Positions 32,536 to 39,931 of a stretch of DNA of 64,000 bases are shown piece by piece (within the stretch, counting starts at the first letter, position 1; the number at the start of each line of letters is the position of its first letter). The DNA comes from Allonocardiopsis opalescens (GTDB taxonomy: Bacteria > Actinomycetota > Actinomycetes > Streptosporangiales > Streptosporangiaceae), in the NCBI RefSeq assembly GCF_003002095.1, contig NZ_PVZC01000005.1, positions 248,001-312,000 of the forward strand, read 5' to 3'. Position numbers and translations under genes: made by a program. The notes under the pieces are model-generated. The model did no database searches and was not told the DNA's origin. It saw only the letters and a list, made by a program, of their open reading frames with translations.

Positions 32536-34412
32536 GCGTGCATTCTGACAAATACAGGATCGTCAGCCCTGAGCTGACGGTCAAAGCGATGCGCGATAGT
32601 GGTTACAAAGACACCGCCCACGCGCTCGCCGAGCTCATCGACAACAGCATCGATGCCAAGGCCGACCTGGTGGAAGTGTTCGCGTGCGAAGCTCCTGTCC
32701 AACTAAAAACTCGAGTGTCCTATCGCGTTGAAGAAATCGCGGTCCTCGACAACGGCCACGGGATGAACGCCGAGACGCTTCGAAGGTCACTCAAGTATGG
32801 TGACGGGAGTGGCAACGGTAATGACGGAGAACCCCGCATCGGCAAGTTCGGCATGGGTTTGCCGAACTCTAGTCTGTCGCAATGCACACAGGTCGAGGTC
32901 TGGTCCTGGACCAACGGCCCCGGCAACGCCCTATACACCTTCCTGAACCTCGACCAGATCAGGAAGGGCCAAGAGAACGTACCCGACCCGGAACACAAGC
33001 CTGTTCCAGAGTATTGGCGCAGGCTCAGCAACGGACTCGACAGGTCCGGGACGCTCGTGTTGTGGACCGACCTAGATCGAGTGAACTGGTACGGGGCTGC
33101 CGCCACCCTTCGTCACACTGAGGAACTGATCGGCCGCATCTACCGAAAGTTTCTCGACACGGGACGGGTCCAGATCCGCATGGCACCTGTCCGGGACGGG
33201 CAGGTCATCGAAGGCGGCGAGTACTACGCGGCCCCCAATGACCCGCTGTACCTGATGAAGGAAACCTGCACACCGCCCCCCTTCAACAGCAAGCCGATGT
33301 TCCAGGCTTTTGAACTCGGTGACCCGGAACGGCCAGGGTTCCAGTCCTTCCAGATTGCGGACAAGGACGGTATTCGGCACACGGTTACGGTCCGAGCGGC
33401 AATGGCGCGCCCCGAAGCACGCATACGCGATATTCCGGGCCACCCGTGGCCCCAAGATGCCAAGTCTAACAAGGACGCAGGCCACCAGAAATGGGGCAAG
33501 CACGCAGAACGGAACGTCGGAATCTCCCTTATACGTGAGGACCGGGAACTTCTCCTCGACAGCGCCTGGGCAGAAAGCGATGTCAGGGAACGCTGGTGGG
33601 GGGTAGAGGTATCCTTCCCTAAAGCGCTGGATGACATCTTCGGCGTGACCAACAACAAGCAGAGCGCTACCGTTTTCGAGTCGCTTGCACGTCTCAACTG
33701 GGAAGCGGAGCTTGATGAAGGTGAAACATACAAGGCGTACAAAGACCGCCTGAAGGAGCTGGGAGACCCGAGGCTGCCACTCATCGACCTCGCCAATCAC
33801 ATCAGAACTTCATTGCTGCGTCCGATGCGCGCAAAGATAAAGGCGCAGACAAAAGGAATCCGTGGAGATTCTGGGGAACGTCACCCAGACAGAGCAGCAC
33901 GCCAAGCCACCAACGCTATCAGGAAGCGACAGGAAGACGGACACACCACCAAGGAGGACCTCGCCAGTCGCGGCCAGAGCGAAGACGAGAAGCGAAAGGA
34001 ACAGGTCGACAACCTGGTAGCGCGCCACCACGTTGACCCAGCGGCCGCCACGAAGATAGTTGACCATTCGCTCAAGTTGGGTCTGTTGGCGAACTGGATT
34101 ACTTCATCTCAGGACACCGAAGCGTTCTTCACGATCGACCCAATGACCAGTATCCTTCAGGTCGCATTCAATTCGGATCATGTTCTTCATGGCCGGCTGA
34201 TGGCCGTCATGGAGGAGGTCCCAAGCGATTCCTCTTCCGAGGACCTGCGAGAACGCCTCGCCCAAGTCGCCACCACCTTCCAGCTCCTCCTCTTCTCCTG
34301 GGCGCGTATGGAGAAGGAGACGTCAGATCCCGAGCGTCTCAAGATAGTCAAGGACGCTCGTCGCGACTGGGGCAGCTATGCTCGCGACTTCATCGAGGAT
34401 GGGGACTTTTAA
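32532..34412 (+). CDS. GHKL (MORC/Hsp90-like) ATPase, probable SspG-like restriction component
   Basis: A 626-residue protein with an N-terminal GHKL ATPase. N-box ALAELIDNSIDAK (31-43), G1 box VLDNGHGMN (71-79) and G2 box GKFGMGLPNSS (104-114) are all intact, so ATP binding is expected. A long C-terminal region has a coiled-coil-like charged stretch (RKRQEDGHTTKEDLASRGQSEDEKRKEQ in parts) and an acidic end. This is the pattern of prokaryotic MORC-like ATPases known from restriction-modification operons. The ATG overlaps the helicase stop (ATGA), and the HKD nuclease gene starts two bases after its stop. It probably acts as a DNA clamp or conformational switch for the nuclease. Confidence 0.85.
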   Translation: MSVHSDKYRIVSPELTVKAMRDSGYKDTAHALAELIDNSIDAKADLVEVFACEAPVQLKTRVSYRVEEIAVLDNGHGMNAETLRRSLKYGDGSGNGNDGEPRIGKFGMGLPNSSLSQCTQVEVWSWTNGPGNALYTFLNLDQIRKGQENVPDPEHKPVPEYWRRLSNGLDRSGTLVLWTDLDRVNWYGAAATLRHTEELIGRIYRKFLDTGRVQIRMAPVRDGQVIEGGEYYAAPNDPLYLMKETCTPPPFNSKPMFQAFELGDPERPGFQSFQIADKDGIRHTVTVRAAMARPEARIRDIPGHPWPQDAKSNKDAGHQKWGKHAERNVGISLIREDRELLLDSAWAESDVRERWWGVEVSFPKALDDIFGVTNNKQSATVFESLARLNWEAELDEGETYKAYKDRLKELGDPRLPLIDLANHIRTSLLRPMRAKIKAQTKGIRGDSGERHPDRAARQATNAIRKRQEDGHTTKEDLASRGQSEDEKRKEQVDNLVARHHVDPAAATKIVDHSLKLGLLANWITSSQDTEAFFTIDPMTSILQVAFNSDHVLHGRLMAVMEEVPSDSSSEDLRERLAQVATTFQLLLFSWARMEKETSDPERLKIVKDARRDWGSYARDFIEDGDF

Positions 34413-34414
34413 GT

Positions 34415-35311
34415 ATGCAGGATAGGGCGCACGTATGGGAACAACTTGAGATACTTCTCAGTCACGCAAAAGGACGCGTCGTCCTTGTAGCCCCCTTCAT
34501 CAAACGCAGCATCTTCGAAGCCGCCCTCCACTGCGTGTCAACGGATGTCGCGGAGATTCGATGCATCACGCGATGGGTTCCATCGGAGATTGCCGCGGGC
34601 GTGTCAGACCCGGAGATTATTCAACTGGCAGCGAATGACCCTCGTATCCAAATCCACCTCTGCCATGCTCTGCACGCAAAGCTGTACATTGCAGACGAAT
34701 TGTGTCTTGTTGGGTCGGCCAACCTCACAGCCAAGGCGCTCGGAAAGACATCAGACTCGAATCTCGAAATACTGATAGAAGCAAGCACATCACATCCTGG
34801 GGTACAGCGCCTGCTGTCGACACTCGAAGGCATGACAAGCCCCGCCACAGCCAGCTTGGCGGAATTTATGCGTGAGCAGGCAGAAATGGTCCTACCGACT
34901 ACAGCTAGCAGCATACTCGGTGTCCAAGTCACGGCTGATCTATGGACGCCGAGCACTCGCGAACCGGCTCGCTTGTATCAGTTTTATCGAGGGAGCCGGG
35001 GGATGCCTGCTTCAATCCGCAAGGGCGTTTTGTCCGACCTCGCATACCTTGATCTACCCGCAGGCCTCTCAGAGGAGAGATTCAATGATGCAGTTCAGAC
35101 GAGACTGCGAGATATTCCCGGCCTTCTAGAGCTTCTAGGTCAGCCGCGCTTGTCCCCCGAAGACCTGAGACAAGTTATTGCTGGGCGCGGTAAAAGCGAC
35201 GAAGAAGTACGAGTCATGACCGATACACTCGCAGCCTGGCTTGCACACTTCGAACGATTTTATCGTGCTTATGATCGCTGGGAGCTCCGCCAGGGTCGGG
35301 AATTGAAGTAG
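34415..35311 (+). CDS. Phospholipase-D-like HKD nuclease, probable SspH-like restriction component
   Basis: A 298-residue protein with one clear HKD motif: HALHAKLYIAD, where His87, Lys89 and Asp94 fit HxK(x)4D, followed by GSANLTAKALG. The N-terminal fold starts VWEQLEILLSHAKGRVVLVAPFIKRS. PLD-type nucleases of this size often act as dimers that combine two HKD motifs. The gene begins two bases after the GHKL-ATPase stop, so the three genes form one operon. It is the likely DNA-cleaving subunit. Base composition is lower in GC than the lanthipeptide and core genes, a sign of separate acquisition. Confidence 0.83.
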   Translation: MQDRAHVWEQLEILLSHAKGRVVLVAPFIKRSIFEAALHCVSTDVAEIRCITRWVPSEIAAGVSDPEIIQLAANDPRIQIHLCHALHAKLYIADELCLVGSANLTAKALGKTSDSNLEILIEASTSHPGVQRLLSTLEGMTSPATASLAEFMREQAEMVLPTTASSILGVQVTADLWTPSTREPARLYQFYRGSRGMPASIRKGVLSDLAYLDLPAGLSEERFNDAVQTRLRDIPGLLELLGQPRLSPEDLRQVIAGRGKSDEEVRVMTDTLAAWLAHFERFYRAYDRWELRQGRELK

Positions 35312-35584
35312 GTATACTGAGGTGGTGGAGCAGTTGGCTATAAGCAGTCGACCCAAGTAATCTTATGCTAGTTGACCGTCGTAGCCTGCGCGCTGGCCCC
35401 TCATCACACCTGGTCCTAGTGCAGCCCTAATTCCGGCACAGCTCGAGCTGGCCACTACATTCAGTCCAGATATCGCTCTTACCCTGTGCAAGTAGTGCAC
35501 CGGAAGCGTCATTTCGCGGTCGCCTTTCGGATTGATCGTTGCACCAGTTTTGATACCCGAAGGGCTAACGGGCCTTCGGTCAGA

Positions 35585-35938
35585 TCACGAACGCGATGCC
35601 CTGGCTCCGATGCCGGCTGCGGTGACGTTCTGCTCGGACAAAGGTGAACGGACGCTACCAGTAACGCGCTCGAAATCTCGGACGTGGGTAGATAGCGACG
35701 AATTGCTCACCCAGACATCGGTATAGAGGTAGTTTTTGTAGGGGTTCGTCCCAGACAAAGTAGTTATCGGTGGTGAGTTAAGGATGGGCGGCGTCATGCG
35801 CGGGTCGAACCATGGCTCGTCGCCCCACTGCGGTCGTTCGGTCAGGGCGCCAGCTCCCGGGCCCTTGCCCTTGCCCGAGATCCGGATGGTCTCCACGGTG
35901 TGGCCTTGGTCGCGCAACTGGGCGGCGTGCGCGCTCAC
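35585..35938 (-). pseudogene. Out-of-frame C-terminal remnant of the HisRS-like gene
   Basis: The frame reads VSAHAAQLRDQGHTVETIRISGKGKG, which looks like the start of an anticodon-binding domain that should continue LLWREDQDWP of the gene at 35935-37023. The frame differs by one or two bases at 35935-35940, where the upstream gene stops. Beyond about 35850 the translation no longer looks like HisRS. It suggests a frameshift plus later loss. Another reading is that the catalytic core is the functional protein and this is chance. Confidence 0.4.
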
Positions 35939-37023
35939 CGCGGCCAGTCCTGGTCCTCACGCCACAGCAGCGCCACCCGACCGCTCTGGTCGGCCGCGGC
36001 GGGGGTGAGGACTTCGGCGAGGCGCTCGAAGCCGATGCTGAACCCGCACGCCGCCGGCTGCCCGCCGATCCGGCCGATCATCTCGTCATAGCGGCCACCG
36101 CCCGCGATCGAAGAACCCAAGCCCGGGGCAGCCACCTCGAAGATCGGACCGGTGTAATAGCCCATCCCCCGCACCAGCGACACATCCAGCACCACCCGAG
36201 CCTTCGGCGCACCCACTGGGAGGGCCACGGCGTCGGTGATCGTGCGCAGCTCCTCCAGCAGCCGCTCATCGATGCCCGACGGCAGCAGCCTCGCCAGCTC
36301 ATCGGGCGTGGTCGCCGCATCCGCCTTCGCCAGCACCTGCGCCAGCGCCCCCACCGCCTGTTCCGGGTGGCCGGCCTCGCGCAGCTCGCGTTCCACCCCC
36401 TCAGCGCCGATCTTGTCGAGCTTGTCCACCACGATCAGCACCTGCGGAGACGCCTGCGCCGCGAACCCGCACACCCCCAGCAGCGCGGTCAGCAGCCCAC
36501 GGTGGTTGAGCCGGATCGTGAACTCCTCCAACCCCACCGCCGCCAACGCCTGACCACCCGCCGTCAGCAACTCCACCTCGGCCAGCAGCGACGGCTCCCC
36601 CAGGATGTCGATATCGCACTGGGTGAACTGCCGCCACCGCCCCCGCTGCGGCCGCTCGGCCCGCCACACCGCACCGATCTGCACCGCCCGAAACGGCGCC
36701 GGCGACTCCGGCGCGTTCGTCGCATAAAACCGCGCCAGCGGCACCGTCAGATCGAACCGCAGCCCCGCATCCGCCAACTCACCGACCTCACGCACCTGCG
36801 CCAGGTCCAACCCGCGCCGCAACGTCTTGAAGATCAGTTTCTCGTTGTCCCCGCCCTGCCCCGACTCCAAGAACCGCAGATCCTCAAGCGCGGGCGTCTC
36901 GATCGGACGGTAACCGAACCGGGCGAACACCTGATGAATGGCCGACTCCAGCCACAAACGCCGCTCCGCGGCATCCGGCAGCACATCACGCATACCCCGC
37001 ACCGGGGACGGACGCTGAGCCAC
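35935..37023 (-). CDS. Histidyl-tRNA synthetase-like protein, catalytic core only
   Basis: A 362-residue class II synthetase fold. Motif 1 region GMRDVLPDAAERR and YRPIETPALED; motif 2 FRAVQIGAVWRAERPQRGRWRQFTQCDIDILG; the histidine-binding loop LVRGMGYYTGPIFEV; motif 3 GGRYDEMIGRIGGQPAACGFSIGFERL. Catalytic determinants are thus present, but the protein stops at LLWREDQDWPR, before the anticodon-binding domain; a frameshifted remnant follows. A housekeeping HisRS is usually about 420 residues. Possible roles: an accessory HisRS, a HisZ-like protein, or an element-borne resistance or sensor paralogue. No his operon is nearby. Confidence 0.75.
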   Translation of the reverse strand: MAQRPSPVRGMRDVLPDAAERRLWLESAIHQVFARFGYRPIETPALEDLRFLESGQGGDNEKLIFKTLRRGLDLAQVREVGELADAGLRFDLTVPLARFYATNAPESPAPFRAVQIGAVWRAERPQRGRWRQFTQCDIDILGEPSLLAEVELLTAGGQALAAVGLEEFTIRLNHRGLLTALLGVCGFAAQASPQVLIVVDKLDKIGAEGVERELREAGHPEQAVGALAQVLAKADAATTPDELARLLPSGIDERLLEELRTITDAVALPVGAPKARVVLDVSLVRGMGYYTGPIFEVAAPGLGSSIAGGGRYDEMIGRIGGQPAACGFSIGFERLAEVLTPAAADQSGRVALLWREDQDWPR

Positions 37024-37218
37024 AACCGCTCCTCACCCACACCACCAAGGACGACTACCGACCAATCTAGGCCCGCCACACCTTCCACCAGCACCGAACA
37101 AGCCGACACAGCAAGCCACCGCCTTCTCATACGGGGCGCAACGACCAACCGTGACGCTCGGTACGGCTGCCTCGCTGAACGTTGGCCTGCTGCTCGGCCT
37201 GATGCCGATGGCCCGAGT

Positions 37219-38070
37219 TCAGGTCATACACCATCCTGAGTCACAACCGGGCTCTTGGTCGTGGTGGTCGGCTACTGGGGAGGTTTGGTGAATTGCGTCA
37301 GCCAGCGGAAGCCCGTAGCGCGTGAGATAGGCAGTGTCCCTGCCCAACATTGCGCGCCGCTCGTTCACCACGGCTTCGAGCTGCACCGATTTCGCGAACA
37401 GTTCAGGCTCATCGCGCCGCTGCTGCCGCCATGCTCCCAACGTATGGAATGGACAGAAGAAGCACGCGCTCTTGGGCGGCACCGGAAGGCCAGCCTCAGT
37501 GATGATCCGGACACAGTCGTCGCGACGGAGTCCAAGATCGAGGAGCGGATACTCGATGCGCTCGTATGGCTCCCCTCGGCGCTTGTTGGCTCTGTGGATC
37601 TCATCGACAGAGATCCCTATGCCAACAATGGCAGGTCGATCCGCTGTCGCCCCGTGCTCCCGCAGCCACCGACCCACGACCTTGATCTTGAAGTCGGACG
37701 TGCACGATCTGCGCCCCGGGGCACCGTTAGCCATCCGGATGGGAATCGGGATCGACCGTACGCCAGGCCTGTGGAGGCGCTCCCAGAGCGTTTCGGTGCT
37801 CCCGTCGCGGCGGAGGCGCTGTATCTCATGTAGATCGATGCCGTTCCGGTTTGCGTACCGGGCAGCAATATCGCGCACATGATGGAGTGTCGCTGGATGC
37901 TCACTGTCATCCCCGACGTTGGCGAACAGGAACACTGGAAAGTCGATCTTGCGCTGCGCGGCCAGCACTAGGAGCGCAGTGGACTGGACACCGCCGCCGT
38001 ACGAGATCACCCTCAGGCCGTTGGCCTCGGCAGCGGCGGTCTCCCGTCTGTCACCCTTGTCTCTGGACAT
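37219..38070 (-). CDS. PAPS-reductase-like ATP pyrophosphatase (DndC/SspD superfamily)
   Basis: A 283-residue protein from the ATG at 38070 (MSRDKGDRR), with AAAAGGAG seven bases upstream. The PP-loop-like segment is RVISYGGGVQSTALLVLA, then FLFANVGDDSEHPATL, an Arg-rich substrate region (RRSCTSDFKIKVVGRWLREHG), IVGIGISVDEIHRA, and Cys residues in KSACFFCPFHTLGAW that could hold an Fe-S cluster. It is diverged from SspD in this window (GGGVQS instead of SGGKDS). Similar genes occur in phages and elements without known function. A perfect palindrome sits just before its ribosome site, so it is likely tightly repressed. A truncated relative lies at 48.6-49.1 kb. Confidence 0.78.
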   Translation of the reverse strand: MSRDKGDRRETAAAEANGLRVISYGGGVQSTALLVLAAQRKIDFPVFLFANVGDDSEHPATLHHVRDIAARYANRNGIDLHEIQRLRRDGSTETLWERLHRPGVRSIPIPIRMANGAPGRRSCTSDFKIKVVGRWLREHGATADRPAIVGIGISVDEIHRANKRRGEPYERIEYPLLDLGLRRDDCVRIITEAGLPVPPKSACFFCPFHTLGAWRQQRRDEPELFAKSVQLEAVVNERRAMLGRDTAYLTRYGLPLADAIHQTSPVADHHDQEPGCDSGWCMT

Positions 38071-38088
38071 GGATTTTCTCCTTTTCGA

Positions 38089-38112
38089 GTGACCATAAGA
38101 TTTTATGGTCAC
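38089..38112. promoter_or_regulatory. Perfect 10-bp palindrome (operator) before the PAPS-reductase-like gene
   Basis: GTGACCATAA and TTATGGTCAC flank a 4-base spacer GATT. The site lies 18 bases upstream of the start codon at 38070. The AT-rich symmetric sequence stands out in this genome and is a strong candidate repressor site; the HTH-containing gene at 38193-38897 ends just beyond it. Confidence 0.7.
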
Positions 38113-38192
38113 ATTGTCAAGGCGGCGTGGGCACCAAGCGGCCAAACGTTCGAGAGTGACAGAGTGAGCGCTGCCGAGTAGGACGCAGCGAT

Positions 38193-38897
38193 CTACGCCC
38201 GCGGTCCGCTTGGAGGGTCCGTGTTGGTGGAGCGATCATGCTTGGAGCGTTCACCAGCAGGACGCGGTCGCACCTCCACCGCATAACCGGCGTTCAGGAT
38301 GCGGCGGAGGAAGGCGACCGCAGCAACGCTCTCACCGCTGGTGAAGACCTGCGCAGCAGGGAATGCCCGCCCCATGCTTGCAGGAGGAACTCCGCGCTGG
38401 CGCCGAGGCAGCGGCTGCTCTCTCTCCCCGGCCTGAATCCGCTCAACTGCCTCTGCAGAGACAGCGCGGCCTCGACGCTCAGCATCCTCGATGATTGTGT
38501 GCAGGAACCAGAGAGGAGATCCTGACAGGAGGAGGTCCTGCCTGGCCAGAGTGCCTCGGTTTCGCCACTGCCCGATGTCGGAGGGTTTCTTGCCGAAGAT
38601 CCACGAGACTTCCTTGATGCCGATCAAGGAAGGCGGGCCGTCCAAGGCCTGAACAAGGTAGCCGTTGGGAATGTCAGCTTTGTACTCGGCAAGTCGATCC
38701 GGGTCCACTTCCCTGCCACCGGGCCTGGCCAAGGCCAGCACAGTGGGGAGCAGCCAGTAGGGCTTGCCAGAGATCACCAGATCCGGCTCTCCAAGGAGAG
38801 ATCTCTTGCGCCAAAGCTGCGGTGTGTCAGCGGCAACGCCGAATAGACGAGCAATCTCGGCATGGCCGAGGAGGTAGGGGATCCGCTCGGTTCCCAT
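38193..38897 (-). CDS. Hypothetical DNA-binding protein with two tandem HTH-like modules
   Basis: A 234-residue protein from MGTERIPYLLG. Two similar modules are visible. The first reads LLGHAEIARLFGVAADTPQLWRKRSLLGEPDLVISGKPYWLLPTVLA, quoted in parts; the second is LIGIKEVSWIFGKKPSDIGQWRNRGTLARQDLLLSGSPLWFLHTIIE. Each has the helix-turn-helix plus SGxPxWxLxTI pattern of small excisionase/MerR-like DNA-binding domains, and the second is separated by a short linker (YLVQALDGPP). The C-terminal part is basic. It could regulate the palindrome at 38089 or sspABCD. It lies between the PAPS-reductase-like gene and sspD, same strand. No known family name assigned. Confidence 0.68.
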   Translation of the reverse strand: MGTERIPYLLGHAEIARLFGVAADTPQLWRKRSLLGEPDLVISGKPYWLLPTVLALARPGGREVDPDRLAEYKADIPNGYLVQALDGPPSLIGIKEVSWIFGKKPSDIGQWRNRGTLARQDLLLSGSPLWFLHTIIEDAERRGRAVSAEAVERIQAGEREQPLPRRQRGVPPASMGRAFPAAQVFTSGESVAAVAFLRRILNAGYAVEVRPRPAGERSKHDRSTNTDPPSGPRA

Positions 38898-39094
38898 GCC
38901 CCACGTTCTCCCCAAGCCATCCTGTGACCACCCAGCGCACGTGCCCGTTGGGAGCTCCACGATAGCGCGAACCCAAGAGCATGCCGTGTCTCACCAAGGG
39001 CAAGCTAGAGGACTGCCTTATGATCACCAATGTCAACTGACTGCCTGAGAGCAGCTGGGCGCCGGGTCTGTCACCGCGGCTGCCCAGCGGGCCA

Positions 39095-39931
39095 TCAGAG
39101 GTGACACACAGCGCAGCCGACCTGATCGTCGTCCTCGTCGTGTGCATCGGAGAGGATCTCCAGCAGAGGGCGGTTGGGCTTGAGGCGTTTGGCGGCCCGT
39201 TCGAGAGCAGCCTGGTGCTTGGCCTCGATCTCTCCTCGTCGCTCGATCAGTTCATGCAGCGACTCGCCCTGGGACCAGGTGTACTTGCGGTCTTTCATGG
39301 CGGTCTGCTGGTAGTTGACCTTCTCCTCGTAGGCGATGGCCTTCTCGAACAGTTCTGGATGACGGTCCTTGAGGCCGACCCATTCGTGTTTGCGCTGGAA
39401 GAAGCAGAAGTAACAGCCTGAGCGAGTGCGCCACTCGTAGTAGGCAGGCAGGCCGATGCCAGCTTCGTCGAGGATGCGGTCCACACCGGCACGGTCGATG
39501 CCGTCCTCGCGGAAGGGAAAGACGGCGGTGATGTTGGGTTTGGTGCTGACGTACCCGAGGCGGTTCTCATCAGATCTGATGGCGACGTAGGAGATTACCT
39601 CGTCGTCGCCGACCCAGGCTTCCAGTGGCTTGATCTTGAGGTTCTTGGTGCACCAGCGCATCTGAGGGCTGGGCAAGGTGCCCTGGTAGACCTCTAGCCA
39701 GTGGTCGAAGTCACGACTGGAGTTGAGTCGTTCGATCGGCTTGCCGAGCGCGGCTTCGAGCCGGTTGAGGTATTCGTACGTCTCAGGGAGCTCAGCGCCA
39801 GTGTCGCAGAAAAAGTACTCCATGTCGGGGATGCGGTCGCGCATGTAGATGGCGAGGGCAGAGGAGTCCTTACCTCCCGAGATCCCGAGGACGTGGCGTG
39901 GGCTGCCGCTGGAACTGCTGGCGTCGGTCAC
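39095..39931 (-). CDS. sspD: DNA phosphorothioation protein SspD (PAPS-reductase-like ATP pyrophosphatase)
   Basis: A 278-residue protein. PP-loop LGISGGKDSSALAIYMRD (residues 15-32), FFCDTGAELPETYEYL, MRWCTKNLKIKPLEAW, and YVAIRSDENRLGY; Cys pairs in RSGCYFCFFQRKHEW and the tail CAVCHL could bind an Fe-S cluster. The family activates the DNA backbone phosphate with ATP before sulfur transfer from the cysteine desulfurase partner. The GTG start overlaps the sspC stop (GTGA). It is the last gene of the order sspA-sspB-sspC-sspD, which makes the assignment to the Ssp (single-strand phosphorothioation) rather than the Dnd system likely. Confidence 0.85.
   Translation of the reverse strand: MTDASSSSGSPRHVLGISGGKDSSALAIYMRDRIPDMEYFFCDTGAELPETYEYLNRLEAALGKPIERLNSSRDFDHWLEVYQGTLPSPQMRWCTKNLKIKPLEAWVGDDEVISYVAIRSDENRLGYVSTKPNITAVFPFREDGIDRAGVDRILDEAGIGLPAYYEWRTRSGCYFCFFQRKHEWVGLKDRHPELFEKAIAYEEKVNYQQTAMKDRKYTWSQGESLHELIERRGEIEAKHQAALERAAKRLKPNRPLLEILSDAHDEDDDQVGCAVCHL

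Noticed and set aside
30910-35311. A DISARM or Mokosh system
   Set aside because: Those also pair helicases with PLD nucleases, but the DUF1998 and methylase partners of DISARM are absent, and the MORC-like ATPase together with nearby sspABCD fits an Ssp-type effector better.
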